Assembly: GCA_013619155.1 (NCBI GenBank)
Contig: JABXKT010000013.1
Coordinates: 1 to 35,597 of the forward strand
From: Desulfobacteraceae bacterium
Lineage (GTDB): Bacteria > Desulfobacterota > Desulfobacteria > Desulfobacterales > Desulfolunaceae
Direction: 5' to 3'
Length of the DNA stretch: 35,597 nt
The notes below the pieces were generated by a model. The model was not told the DNA's origin and did not search any database. It saw nothing but the letters and a program-made list of their open reading frames with translations. Both the position numbers and the translations under genes were made by a program. The stretch's first letter is position 1, and each line of letters starts with the position of its first letter. Below are positions 9,165 through 17,749 of the stretch, one piece after another.

Positions 9165-10250
9165 TTATCTGTGCTCTCGTCTGAAATCATCCATGAAGTC
9201 GCAGAGGGCCCCCACGGAGCCTTCGGATACGGCATTGTAGATGGACGCCCGAAGTCCTCCTACGGACTTATGCCCTTTGAGTCCTGCCAAGCCTGCTTTC
9301 AGGGCCCTCTCGATAAAGATCGGCTCTAAGGCGTGGTCCCGGATACGAAAGGTGACATTCATGAGGGACCGACTCTCTCGTACGGCCGTTCCCGCGTAGA
9401 AATCATCCTCGTCTATACAGCCGTAGAGCTGATCTGCCTTTCGATGGTTGATGGTCTCCATGGCGATAAGGCCCCCCATGGTCTCCTCCAGCCATTTTGT
9501 CACCAGGGAGATGGCGTAGATGGGGAAGGTGGCCGGGGTATTGAACATGGACTCTTTTTCCACGTAGGTACGGTAGGAGAGCATGGTGGGGAGGGTGGCG
9601 GGGATCTTTTTCAGCATCTCTTTTTTTAAGATCACCACGGCCGTTCCCGCAGGGCCCATATTTTTTTGGGCACCGGCGTAGATCATGCCAAATCGGCTCG
9701 TATCCATGGGGCGGCTGAGAATATCCGAGGACATATCCGCGATGAGGGGCACGTTTCCTGTTTCCGGGAGGGTGTGCCACTGGGTGCCTCGGATGGTGTT
9801 GTTGGTGGTTACGTGGACAAAGGGGGCGTCGGGTGAGAGGTCCAGGGCCGTGGGGATACCGGTGAAGTCGATCGCTTTCGAGGTGGCGGCGATCCGGACG
9901 CCCTTGTTCTGGATACGTGCCTCGGCAATGGCCTTGGTGGACCAGGTACCGGTCTCGATATAGTCGGCCTTTTCTCCCTCACCGATGAAGTTCATGGGGA
10001 TCATGGCAAACTGAAGGCTTGCCCCCCCTTGAACGAAGAGCACCTCATACTCCGATGAGAGATTGTAGAGCCGCTTGATGCGAGTGCGGGCCTCCTCGAT
10101 GATCTCCATGAAGAGGTCTCCTCGATGGCTCATCTCCATCACAGACATACCGCATCCCCGATAACTGAGAAGACTCTCTTGCATCTCCTGGAGGACCTCC
10201 GTGGGAAGCGCAGAGGGCCCAGCACTGAAATTGTGTACTCGATTGTTCAT
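9165..10250 (-). CDS. serC: Phosphoserine aminotransferase
   Basis: The protein has 361 residues, the usual length of SerC, from the ATG at 10250 (AGAGG eight bases upstream). The frame extends to 10406, but the extra N-terminus is not part of the family. Motifs are HNFSAGPSALP at the N-terminus, VMEMSHRGDLF, the cofactor pocket QGGASLQF and the PLP-binding lysine in YAGAQKNMGPAG. The C-terminus GLKGHKSVGGLRASIYNA is typical. The enzyme converts 3-phosphohydroxypyruvate and glutamate to phosphoserine and 2-oxoglutarate in serine synthesis, and can also act in pyridoxal phosphate synthesis. No serA or serB is seen nearby. Confidence 0.96.
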   Translation of the reverse strand: MNNRVHNFSAGPSALPTEVLQEMQESLLSYRGCGMSVMEMSHRGDLFMEIIEEARTRIKRLYNLSSEYEVLFVQGGASLQFAMIPMNFIGEGEKADYIETGTWSTKAIAEARIQNKGVRIAATSKAIDFTGIPTALDLSPDAPFVHVTTNNTIRGTQWHTLPETGNVPLIADMSSDILSRPMDTSRFGMIYAGAQKNMGPAGTAVVILKKEMLKKIPATLPTMLSYRTYVEKESMFNTPATFPIYAISLVTKWLEETMGGLIAMETINHRKADQLYGCIDEDDFYAGTAVRESRSLMNVTFRIRDHALEPIFIERALKAGLAGLKGHKSVGGLRASIYNAVSEGSVGALCDFMDDFRREHR

Positions 10251-10695
10251 ATTCGTTGCCTCTTTGTATGATGGCCTCGCAAAAAAATGGATCAAACCAT
10301 GGTGGGATCTGCCGTGGCGGGATGTGTGGTGGGCCGTGATACGAGGGCACGCTGCGAGGTGCATCCCCCATTGATGGCTTATAAGGGGTGGCCCGTCACC
10401 CGTCATGCAAGGAGGGTTGTATCACTTTTGTTTCGAAATGAAAACGAGATGAGGGGCCGGGGCATGTCGGCTTGTATCCGCGATGGACGGGCTTTTTGCC
10501 GGAATGGGGGGGATGATTTCTAACTATTTAGATCACTTTTAAAAAATGGCGTCCATGGCTCATGGGGGCTGGTGGTGGGCCCCTACGGGAAAAAGTGTGT
10601 ATGGTTATTTTTTACTGAACGGCCATCCCAAAGGGGAGGAGTTTCCGGAATGGTGACCATGACTCTTAAAGGATAGGGTGGGGGGGCTTTTATAG

Positions 10696-10731
10696 GAAAA
10701 AAAATACTCCGGTGCGGGGGATGCACCGGAG
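10696..10731 (-). terminator. Intrinsic terminator on the minus strand, no gene assigned
   Basis: CTCCGGTGC pairs with GCACCGGAG across a seven-base loop. On the minus strand the hairpin is followed by TATTTTTTTT. No protein-coding gene ends here: the hdrB-like gene ends 520 bp upstream and another terminator intervenes. Confidence 0.75.
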
Positions 10732-10840
10732 CATGATGGATGGAAATATACATGGACTCTTTCTCTGTTTTGATTGCAGGCGGCAGAACCCGTCTGCAGG
10801 AGGGATCTGGTGTGTAATATTCAAAAAATAAGGTAAGGCC

Positions 10841-10884
10841 AAAAACCAGGGCCCTGTCGAATGAGACAGGGCCCCTTGGTTTTT
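10841..10884. terminator. Bidirectional intrinsic terminator downstream of the hdrB-like gene
   Basis: GGGCCCTGTC pairs perfectly with GACAGGGCCC across a six-base loop. It is flanked by AAAAACCA on one side and TTGGTTTTT on the other, so it works in either direction. The nearest gene reading into it is the hdrC-hdrB-like pair, about 365 bp away. Confidence 0.85.
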
Positions 10885-11248
10885 CATGACAGAGGCCCGA
10901 GGGGGGAGGGACCTGCTGCCGATGTTTTGTTCTGGAAAGAATTTAATGCATGATGCATGCCAAGCGTGAATAATTTAAATTTAATCGCTGAAATCATAGG
11001 GAAAAGTAGAGCGGTATAGATGGGGGATGGGTGCGGGAGGCTGGTCTTAGGGTGGGGAAAAAGTATCCATGGATACATCGTGGTGGTACTAAAAGATACA
11101 GATACCCCTGGGTGGGCGGCACCGGTGACGGTTGCCGTGATGGGGATGAGGGCCTTTTACCCGCCGCATCGTATGTCCTATGATATTTGGAGATGGTATG
11201 AGAGACGGGCCTTGGGGGCCCGCCTCGGAGAAGGGAGGGGTCTCGGCC

Positions 11249-12106
11249 TTAGATCAATCCCTTGGCGGCGAGGAGGGGTTTGGGGTCCACTAGGTGGCGC
11301 TTGAACCACTGGTCGGTATTTTTCCCCTTGCCCAGGGCCAGGGTGAGAATCTCGGAGAAGTGAAGTACGGGGATCTGATCCTTTAAGTTGCAGCGAATCT
11401 CTAAATTGAGCTGACACATGGCACAGGCCGTGATGAGGCATTCGGCTCCGGAGTCTAAGCCGCTCTGGACGATGGCGTTGACCACCTCGGTGGTCGCCTC
11501 GGGGCGTGCCACGGAGAGGAAGGTGCCGCAGCACTTGTTGTGCCCCTTCCAGTCCACTGCCTTGGCCCCTAAGGTGCCCAGGATCTTCTCCAGGAGTCCG
11601 TGGAAGTTCTTCTGGTTCCGGAGCTTCGGGGGACGGGCCAGCATACAGCCGTAATAGGGCGCATAGGTGAGACCCGCCAGGGGTTTTTTGCCCGGTGTGA
11701 AGGCGGAGATGTCCATGCCGTCGATGAGCTCGAAGAAGTGCATCACTTTTTTGGCCGGGTCGAAGGGGACGCCCCACTGTTTTCGAAAGCGAATACGCGC
11801 CTCGCTGCTCTCCATGAGGTGGTGGTGGGCCTCTTTAAAACGTAAGGTGCAACTGGGGCAGGCCGTGAGAATGGGTCGTCCCGAAGGCGCCAAGGCCAGG
11901 TTGCGGGCGACCAGGTCGATGGCCAGCTCCTGGTCGATGCTGTGGGCCGAAGAGCTTCCGCAGCAGTTCCAGTCGGGGAGCTCGATGAGGCGGATGCCGA
12001 TGGCCTCACAGAATATCTTAAAGGATTCGTGGTTCTCCATGGCCGAGGTCTTCATGGAGCAGCCGGGAAACCAGGTCACTTCGATGGGTTTTACGTCACA
12101 TTTCAT
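11249..12106 (-). CDS. Heterodisulfide reductase subunit B-like protein (two CCG domains)
   Basis: The protein has 285 residues from the ATG at 12106, four bases after the hdrC-like stop. An in-frame ATG at 12142 would overlap that gene. Two complete cysteine-rich CCG domains are present: Cys in WFPGCSM, NCCGSS and CPSC in the first; YGCML, KCCGTF and CAMC in the second. In HdrB these cysteines bind the noncubane clusters that reduce disulfides. The protein acts in the cytoplasm with its HdrC-like partner. No HdrA, flavin subunit or hydrogenase/formate dehydrogenase gene is nearby, so the electron donor and the disulfide or other substrate are unknown. Co-transcription with the hdrC-like gene is clear from the spacing. 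Confidence 0.88.
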   Translation of the reverse strand: MKCDVKPIEVTWFPGCSMKTSAMENHESFKIFCEAIGIRLIELPDWNCCGSSSAHSIDQELAIDLVARNLALAPSGRPILTACPSCTLRFKEAHHHLMESSEARIRFRKQWGVPFDPAKKVMHFFELIDGMDISAFTPGKKPLAGLTYAPYYGCMLARPPKLRNQKNFHGLLEKILGTLGAKAVDWKGHNKCCGTFLSVARPEATTEVVNAIVQSGLDSGAECLITACAMCQLNLEIRCNLKDQIPVLHFSEILTLALGKGKNTDQWFKRHLVDPKPLLAAKGLI

Positions 12107-12110
12107 GGTA

Positions 12111-12638
12111 TTATCCCACTTTCTTGAAGAGGTTTCGGACATCGCGTACGCCCTTGATGCGTGAGGGCAGGATATGGAGCTTGCGTCGTGAGAGCATGCG
12201 GACCCCTAAGTCCATGTCGCTGAAGAAGTCTCGGGAGACGAGCTTGAAGCGCATCATGATCTCCAGCTTGTGGGTGCGGCCGTAACGCTTGATGGAACCC
12301 AGGATCTCCTTGTGGAAATTGTAGATATCCTTTTCTGGGATCTCTCCCTTGGCGATGGCCATGGCCCGGATGGCATCCATGACCGCGGGAATATCGATGG
12401 CGTTGGGGCACTCCATGCTGCAGGTGTTGCATCCCACGCAGATCCAGGGTCCCGAGGCGGCCAGAGCCTCGTTTTTTAGGCCAATCTGGACGAGACGGAT
12501 GATTTCATGGGGCTTTTTGTCCATGATGTGGGCAAATTGACAGCCGCTGGTGCAGGCCGAGCAGTTGTAGCAGCGGGAGGGTATGGTCCCAGAGATTTGT
12601 GCGACCTCTCTGATGAATGTCGGATCGATTTTTTCCAT
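12111..12638 (-). CDS. Heterodisulfide reductase subunit C-like iron-sulfur protein
   Basis: This 175-residue protein carries two [4Fe-4S] motifs, CYNCSACTSGC and CVGCNTCSMECP, in the HdrC arrangement, followed by a helical C-terminal part. HdrC passes electrons to HdrB. It is the first gene of the pair, with its own promoter: a TTGAT-N4-GTCAA dyad at 12729-12742 and TATAAT at 12702-12707 on the minus strand. The same promoter plan as hcp suggests joint induction, possibly under nitrosative stress. The sequence just upstream of the ATG (AAC-TCATGG context) has no strong Shine-Dalgarno; AGGAAC lies about seven bases away. Confidence 0.9.
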   Translation of the reverse strand: MEKIDPTFIREVAQISGTIPSRCYNCSACTSGCQFAHIMDKKPHEIIRLVQIGLKNEALAASGPWICVGCNTCSMECPNAIDIPAVMDAIRAMAIAKGEIPEKDIYNFHKEILGSIKRYGRTHKLEIMMRFKLVSRDFFSDMDLGVRMLSRRKLHILPSRIKGVRDVRNLFKKVG

Positions 12639-13105
12639 GAGTTGTTCCTAATTAAAGTATAGCGTCCCAGGTCAAACGTTCCTTTAGAAGGGTTGACATA
12701 CATTATACTGGTTTAAAAAACAAATAGATTGATTTAAGTCAAGAGATTACCCGTTTGTGAAATCCTTATTTTTTCATGAGTCAAGGGGCTTTGGGGGCTC
12801 GGGCTCTGTTTTTTGGGTGGGCGTATTGCGGCGCTCATGTGGTTGGAACTATTGGTAAAACATGGGAAGGTACCGTGGCTTCCATGATATCGCAAGGTGA
12901 ACATTGCTTACGCGTGTCCGGGCTCGTTCGGGGCCGTCCTTCGTCTATAATAATGAGGGGGGGCGTCCTGGGATGGAGAGGGCCGGTCTCTCCTGCATTG
13001 CTCTTGGCGCATCCCTTTGGTTCGGGTATGGTATCGCCATGTTTATGGGGGAGTCTTCTCCCTTTAAAGACCTTCTCATCCCCTTAACCGTATGGAGAGA
13101 CGATC
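12639..13105. other. Divergent region between the hdrC-like gene and nth
   Basis: Near 12702-12742 it holds the promoter and dyad of the hdrC-like gene. TATAAT at 12946-12951 could be an nth -10 element, but I find no matching -35. No credible gene is seen. Confidence 0.35.
12702..12742 (-). promoter_or_regulatory. HcpR/FNR-like operator and class II promoter of the hdrC-hdrB-like pair
   Basis: The dyad TTGATttaaGTCAA (12729-12742) matches nine of ten half-site bases of the hcp dyad. TATAAT (12707 to 12702 on the minus strand) is a consensus -10. The dyad centre is 28.5 bp from the first -10 base, against 29.5 bp at hcp, putting it near -41 in both promoters. No separate -35 box is needed in this layout. 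Confidence 0.6.
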
Positions 13106-13759
13106 ATGGCTCTGGATATTCGAATTTTTGTGGAGCGCCTGAAAGAGTCCTACAAGGCGTGGGACGCACCGGTGATTACCTTGATGGCGGATATCGGGGC
13201 CACCCCCTTTGAGGTGCTTATCGCCACCCTCCTCTCCCTTCGGACCAAAGATGAGGTCACGGCCGTGGCGGCCCGGCGTCTCTTTGCCGTGGCCCATACC
13301 CCGGAGGCCCTTCTGGATCTGGGGGCGGAGGCCATCGCCCAGCTTATCTATCCGGTTGGCTTTTACCCCACCAAATCCAAACGGATCATGGAGATATCCA
13401 CCCTGATCCGTGATAAATACAAGGGGGTGGTGCCGTGGGATATCGATGAGCTCCTCACCCTCCCCGGTGTGGGTCGGAAGACGGCCAATCTTGTGCTGGT
13501 GGAGGGGTATAAAATGGAGGCGATCTGCGTGGATACCCATGTGCATCGTATCAGCAATCGCATCGGCTATGTGACCACTAAAAATGCCGACAAGACCGAG
13601 GCGGCCTTGCGTGAAAAACTCCCCCGGGAGTACTGGATTATCTACAATGAGGTCTTGGTCGCCTTCGGTCAGGTCTTATGTCGCCCCATCTCCCCTTTTT
13701 GCTCGAAATGCCCCGTGGGAGATCTCTGTCCCAGGGTTGGGGTGGCCACGCACCGGTGA
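13106..13759 (+). CDS. nth: Endonuclease III
   Basis: This 217-residue protein has the helix-hairpin-helix LPGVGRKTANLVL with the catalytic lysine, the catalytic aspartate in VDTHVHR, and the C-terminal [4Fe-4S] loop with Cys-x6-Cys-x2-Cys-x5-Cys spacing (CRPISPFCSKCPVGDLC). The enzyme excises oxidised pyrimidines from DNA and cleaves abasic sites. The ATG is preceded by GGAGA at a good distance. It is a single gene, divergent from the hdrC-like gene and about 530 bp ahead of the sigma54 regulator. Confidence 0.96.
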   Translation: MALDIRIFVERLKESYKAWDAPVITLMADIGATPFEVLIATLLSLRTKDEVTAVAARRLFAVAHTPEALLDLGAEAIAQLIYPVGFYPTKSKRIMEISTLIRDKYKGVVPWDIDELLTLPGVGRKTANLVLVEGYKMEAICVDTHVHRISNRIGYVTTKNADKTEAALREKLPREYWIIYNEVLVAFGQVLCRPISPFCSKCPVGDLCPRVGVATHR

Positions 13760-14292
13760 CGCGGGCCTTTTTTGGTATAGGTGCGTGAAAAAATAGCCCT
13801 GGCAGGGGGGCTTTCCCGTCTAAGCACTCGCCGCCTTTGGCCATGACACAAAGCGGTGAATGCAGCTTTTAGGTGTCAAGCCTTGCTTTATAGAATCATG
13901 GCAAAAGTTTGGCCCCGGCGGTGCCGCCGGAGGCGCCGCCGAATAGTTACCTCCGTTTTAAAGATATCGGCTGACAAGGTGTTGTCGATTTGTTATAAAT
14001 AAGGATGCTTTAATGGTTGTTACAAGATCTATATCCCCACTTATATATCCTCAGATTATTAATCTCCTGTCAATTTATGTAATAAAGGCTTAGCCGCTTT
14101 TTAGCGTCTGGCTATTTACAGCTTACCACGCGGCGTAAGAGGATCCTGCCTCAGGTCGAATGGCGACACTCTTTGTATTTAAGGCACACATCTATTTCTT
14201 TGACCTCCTTAGCGAGTGACTCCATGGAAGGGGGGCCTTGGAACGATCGGATCGGCGGTATTGGGATGAATATCGACGAATCGGGAGGCTAT
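13760..14292. other. Gene-free stretch upstream of the sigma54 regulator
   Basis: It holds the repeat fragment E (13901-13949) and an A+T-rich part (about 13980-14120) that probably contains the regulator's promoter, but I cannot place -35 and -10 boxes with confidence. Weak in-frame starts for the regulator lie at 14173 (TTG), 14224 and 14266. Confidence 0.3.
13901..13949 (-). repeat. Dispersed structured repeat, copy E (end fragment)
   Basis: Only one end is present: a TTGGCC-type stretch, GCCGCCGGAGGC, then GAATAGTTA outside. This matches the right-hand end and flank of copy C (GCCGCCGGAGGCGC and GAATAGTTA). The palindrome and other end are absent. Confidence 0.55.
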
Positions 14293-15705
14293 ATGCTTAC
14301 GGGGAGTAGTGATATCGAGTGTATCATAAGGGAAAAATTCGTCTTTTCGAGGACCCGGTTGCTCTTTGTCCATGAAGACAAGGATGTCCGGCGACATTTT
14401 TGCGAGATCCTACAGGATGAAGAGCTCTCGGTTCAAGCCGTCCCCCATGGGTGGGAGGCCTTGGAGTGCTTCAAAAATTTTCCCGCGGATATAGTGATGC
14501 TCTGCACGGGTGGAGGCGGACTGAAATCCTTCGAGGAGAGCCAGGCCCACTTTCCTGGTGCTGTCACGGTGGCCGTTGTGGATGGCTCAGTCCCGGAAGG
14601 GGCGGTAGCCGCCATGGATTTGGGGAGCTGTTATCATCTGTCGGCCCCCCTCGATCCTGTCGCCGTCCAGTCATTGATCCGAAAGATCAATGACTGGAGG
14701 AGGTCGGAGTTATCTTTATCGGGGGAGGTTAAGCGCAGGCAAAGATACCGATTCGAAAATCTTATCGGGCAAGATCCGAAGATGGTTGAGATCTATCATG
14801 AAATAGATGGGCTCTCCGCCAGTGATGCCACGGTATTGATTACCGGAGAGACTGGGACGGGGAAGGAGCTAGTCGCCGAGGCGATTCACTTCAGGAGCCA
14901 GCGAAAAGTTGGTCCGCTGGTTCGGGTAAACTGTGCGGCCTTTACCGAGACGCTTATTAACAGTGAGCTGTTCGGCCATGAGAAGGGGGCCTTTTCCGGC
15001 GCAGTGGCGCTGCGAAAAGGGTGCTTCGAGCTTGCCCATAGGGGGACGGTTTTTTTAGATGAAATTGGAGATATCTCTGCGGCGACTCAGATCGCCCTCT
15101 TGCGGGTCCTCGATTCGGGCAGCTTTCGGCGTGTGGGCGGCGTTAGGACGATTAACGTCGATACGCGGATTATCTGCGCCACCAACAAGGATCTCTTAAA
15201 AGAGGTCACGAAGAGGCTCTTCAGGGAAGATCTCTTCTACCGGATCCATTGTGTTCCCATGCATATCCCCCCCCTTCGGGAGAGAAAATCTGATATTTCC
15301 CTTATTGCCGCCTTTTTTCTAAGGCGGTATGCCGTTCGGGCCGGCAAGGAGATCGCGACTATTTCCGCCCCGGCCATGGAGATGCTGTGCCAATATGACT
15401 GGCCGGGAAATGTGAGAGAGCTTGCCCATGTCATGGAACGGGTCGTGATTTTTTCACAAAAAAAGGAGGTCACCCCGGACGAACTTCCCCGTAACTTTCG
15501 TGAAGCCCCTCCCTTATGTCCGTTTGCCCTCACCCTCACATCCCGCTCCCTCCCCGCCGCAGAATCCGCCTTGATACGAAAGGTCTTGGAGGAGAGTGAC
15601 TGGAACCTCAAGCGGGCGGCCGAAAAGCTCGATATTGCCCGGGGCACCCTCTACGGTAAGATAAAAAAATATGGAATTCAACGGTCTGTGATCCCCCCTC
15701 TCTAA
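14293..15705 (+). CDS. Sigma54-dependent enhancer-binding regulator with degenerate receiver domain
   Basis: The protein has 470 residues from the ATG at 14293, chosen for its GGGAGG ribosome site. Order: a receiver-like domain (about 20-135), an AAA+ domain (about 158-390) with Walker A GETGTGKE (Lys191), GAFSGA (232-237; Ser replaces the usual Thr of the sigma54-contacting GAFTGA loop) and Walker B FLDEIGD, then a Fis-type helix-turn-helix (LKRAAEKLDIARGTLYGKI). The receiver lacks its phosphorylation machinery: the Asp of the usual LLD is Cys71 (IVMLC), the beta-4 Thr/Ser is replaced and the Lys of the usual TKP is Ala118 (SAPLDP). It probably does not respond to phosphorylation. No histidine kinase is adjacent. 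It lies just upstream of the fibre-type cluster, which contains a consensus sigma54 promoter, and is its likely activator. Confidence 0.92.
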   Translation: MLTGSSDIECIIREKFVFSRTRLLFVHEDKDVRRHFCEILQDEELSVQAVPHGWEALECFKNFPADIVMLCTGGGGLKSFEESQAHFPGAVTVAVVDGSVPEGAVAAMDLGSCYHLSAPLDPVAVQSLIRKINDWRRSELSLSGEVKRRQRYRFENLIGQDPKMVEIYHEIDGLSASDATVLITGETGTGKELVAEAIHFRSQRKVGPLVRVNCAAFTETLINSELFGHEKGAFSGAVALRKGCFELAHRGTVFLDEIGDISAATQIALLRVLDSGSFRRVGGVRTINVDTRIICATNKDLLKEVTKRLFREDLFYRIHCVPMHIPPLRERKSDISLIAAFFLRRYAVRAGKEIATISAPAMEMLCQYDWPGNVRELAHVMERVVIFSQKKEVTPDELPRNFREAPPLCPFALTLTSRSLPAAESALIRKVLEESDWNLKRAAEKLDIARGTLYGKIKKYGIQRSVIPPL

Positions 15706-15925
15706 GGTGGCTGACTATTCGCTGAGATTTGAATGATGATTAGACACCAAAAAAAGGACGACCGAGGGGGTTTTCTTTTTTTGGAGAGCGGTTACCTCAG
15801 GGGAAGGTAGTTTATCAAATATTATTCGAATGGGTTATGACGTGATTTGGCACGATTTAATATAATCCACAAACGTAGTTTTAATTGTTTGGTCAATTAT
15901 GGCAGGTGTATTGGGGGGAGTGGCT

Positions 15926-16741
15926 ATGAAAAAAACGGCATGCCGGGTGTTCATGGTATTTTTTATCCTTTCGTGGGCAGCCGGGGTTCAGGCGGGTTTC
16001 TCCGTGGCTCCGCTTCGCTTCGAGTTTGAGCTTGAGAAGGGCCGTGAGGGGACGGCCTCTATCAGGGTCAGCAATAACGGCGAAAAACCTGTTTCGGTGA
16101 AGATCTACCAAAAAGATTTTAGGGTGGATCCAATGAATCATGAGATCATCCTGTCCCCGGGTGAAAACGAGAGGGGATGTGCGACGTGGATCTCCATCTC
16201 TCCATCGAGCATTGACTTGGGACCAAGAGAGCGGAAGAACGTACGCATAACCCTCGATGTGCCCGAAGATGCCCGGGGAAGTTACTGGGCCTTTGTTTTT
16301 GTCGAGCAATTGTCGAAGCCGACTCCGATCATAACGTCAAAGAAGGGCTACGATATTAAGATACATGTCAAGCCACGCTGGGGCGTGAGAATACACGAAA
16401 ATGTGCCCGGTACCGAGGAAAAAAAAGGCAGAATCACCGATATCAGCCTCACACCCCAAGCGGAGGAAACGCCTTTAAAAATTGCGGTTGAATTTGAAAA
16501 CACCGGCAACACACGGCTTCATTGCAATGGACGGATTGAGATCAGGGACGCCAAGGGGAGTGAGGTGGAGAGAGTACAGATCGGAAGCAAGGGCCGGTTT
16601 AGCGTCTATCCCGACGGTAAACGTCTGGTAGATGGTACCCTCTCCAAGAGATTGCCCGTGGGGGATTATATTGCCCTCGCCATCGTGGATTACGACGGCG
16701 AGGAGCTGGTGGCCGGGGAGCTGGAGTTTGAGGTGAGGTGA
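15926..16741 (+). CDS. Periplasmic Ig-like chaperone-type protein 1 of the fibre-like cluster
   Basis: The protein has 271 residues from the ATG at 15926 (GGAG six bases upstream; the upstream in-frame ATG at 15899 lacks a site and breaks the signal peptide). A Sec signal peptide of about 23 residues ends VQA. The N-terminal half is PapD-like: FSVAPLRFEFELEKG, then SIRVSNNGEKPVSVKI and SSIDLGPRERKNVRITL, a beta-sandwich pattern of pilus chaperones. The second half is another beta-rich domain ending ELVAGELEFEVR. Cysteines in RGCATW and LHCNG are conserved in the paralogue at 20566 and may form a disulfide. It probably shields fibre subunits in the periplasm. First gene of the cluster; the subunit gene follows after 15 bp. 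Confidence 0.75.
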   Translation: MKKTACRVFMVFFILSWAAGVQAGFSVAPLRFEFELEKGREGTASIRVSNNGEKPVSVKIYQKDFRVDPMNHEIILSPGENERGCATWISISPSSIDLGPRERKNVRITLDVPEDARGSYWAFVFVEQLSKPTPIITSKKGYDIKIHVKPRWGVRIHENVPGTEEKKGRITDISLTPQAEETPLKIAVEFENTGNTRLHCNGRIEIRDAKGSEVERVQIGSKGRFSVYPDGKRLVDGTLSKRLPVGDYIALAIVDYDGEELVAGELEFEVR

Positions 16742-16756
16742 GCAGAGGGGGGATAG

Positions 16757-17338
16757 ATGAAGTGGATGATCGTTACAATCGTTTTGGCCATGGGCTTTGT
16801 GGCCGGACCGGTCTCTGCAGAAGATTACGGCGGCCCGATTTCGTTTGTTGCTCACTGGAATTTACTTGAGCCCGATGTGACGCCGTTTACGACGGTTGAT
16901 GTCGCGGCCTACGAGGCCGGTGAGATGGTCGTCGTCGATCTTATTCGAATGACGGATTTTTATTGCAACACCAAATTCAAGATCACCGCGACAAAGGGCC
17001 CATGGACTCTTCCTGCGAATTATCACTCCGGTGATGGGGCAAAGAAGGCGGATGGCAGCGATTCTGATCTTCTGCTGATGGTGGACAATGTGGTCAGCGG
17101 ATATGCCTCGAACCCTTCGGAAGGTTTGGCATCCTTGGGGAGCTATAGTTCCTATGCCCCCATTGCAACGGATGGCTCCAGTGGCATTATTGGGGGCGGA
17201 GCCATCGGGGAGTCGCCCCACGGTGTGACGAATGCAAGTTGTGACATTAACGCAAAGATTTTAATGGACTGGGCAACCGATATTGTGGGCGGCTATTCGA
17301 TGACCCTTACCCTGAGTATCGGTGAGGTGACAGAGTAG
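16757..17338 (+). CDS. Secreted long subunit-like protein A (paralogue of the protein at 19539)
   Basis: This 193-residue protein has a signal peptide ending VSA. The mature part closely matches the 19539 product: EPDVTPFT, CNTKFKITATKG, WTLP, GSDSDLLLMVDNV, IIGGGA and a C-terminal DWATDIVGGYSMTLTLSI. The alternating residues and the final strand suggest a beta-sandwich fibre subunit. Two cysteines (YCNTKF and SCDINAK) are shared with the paralogue. The paralogue's first cysteine (PFCANW) is absent here (FVAHW). AGGGGGGAT is the ribosome site. It is co-transcribed with chaperone 1 and followed by a strong terminator, so these two genes form one unit. I do not recognise a named family; the fibre-subunit role is inferred from context. 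Confidence 0.7.
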   Translation: MKWMIVTIVLAMGFVAGPVSAEDYGGPISFVAHWNLLEPDVTPFTTVDVAAYEAGEMVVVDLIRMTDFYCNTKFKITATKGPWTLPANYHSGDGAKKADGSDSDLLLMVDNVVSGYASNPSEGLASLGSYSSYAPIATDGSSGIIGGGAIGESPHGVTNASCDINAKILMDWATDIVGGYSMTLTLSIGEVTE

Positions 17339-17385
17339 GCATAGACCGCCGTCGGATGAACCGTATTTTTCATTCAAAAATCGCA

Positions 17386-17403
17386 TGTCGGATCTTGAAC
17401 ATA
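17386..17403 (+). promoter_or_regulatory. Possible enhancer site, copy 1
   Basis: TGTCGGATCTTGAACATA matches 16 of 18 bases of the motif at 19278. It lies 131 bp upstream of a sigma54-like TGGCAC at 17517. Its ends form a TGT/ACA half-dyad. A regulator-binding role is inference. Confidence 0.35.
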
Positions 17404-17408
17404 GCGGC

Positions 17409-17432
17409 AGGGCCATTTCGGCCCTTTTTTTT
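17409..17432 (+). terminator. Intrinsic terminator after subunit gene A
   Basis: AGGGCC pairs with GGCCCT over a five-base loop and is followed by eight T. An outer TAGCG/CGCTA pairing surrounds it. It separates the first two fibre-type genes from the rest of the cluster. Confidence 0.85.
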
Positions 17433-17580
17433 GTCGCTATAGAAACCTATCTCTGGTAATTCATTATTATTATAAATAGATAAGTCTTGAGATATTTTTA
17501 TCCTGATTTTTCTCAGTGGCACACATTTTTGCGATTTTTGGCCTGGTTCAAATCAGGGTAACACTTCAAATCAAAAAGAA

Positions 17581-17749
17581 GCCTCCGGCGGCCAGGGAAT
17601 TTTTGTCTAAGTGGCTTTGCCACCCCTGGACCCTATGTTTGTGACGGTGACGGGCCAAAGGCCCGTCACCGTCACTATAAAAACCTGTTTGGCAAGCCCA
17701 TCTCATAAAAATTGGCAAGAGCTTGGCCCCCGGCAGGGCCGCCGGAGGC
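17581..17749 (-). repeat. Dispersed structured repeat, copy C (longest, inverted)
   Basis: Both ends are present (GCCTCCGGC at 17581, GCCGGAGGC at 17741). The central perfect 35-bp palindrome at 17641-17675 has the arm GTGACGGTGACGGGCC. The CCAGGG/CCCTGG hairpin is kept, but its loop is enlarged by a small GTGGC/GCCAC hairpin. The element is in the opposite orientation to copies A, B and D. Confidence 0.8.

Larger units (their letters stand above)
10251..11248. other. One-kilobase gene-free stretch with two strong hairpins
   Basis: No open frame here has a credible ribosome site or composition. It holds a minus-strand terminator (10696-10731) and a bidirectional terminator (10841-10884). Between them lies a third potential hairpin near 10777-10800 (GCAGGCGG around AGAACC to CGTCTGC). 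A non-coding transcript ending at 10696 is possible. Confidence 0.4.

Noticed and set aside
15848..15866. Sigma54 promoter candidate TTGGCACG before chaperone 1
   Set aside because: There is no TTGC-type -12 element at the right distance. TATAAT at 15861 with a weak ATGACG 18 bp upstream might be a sigma70 promoter, but the match is too poor to list.
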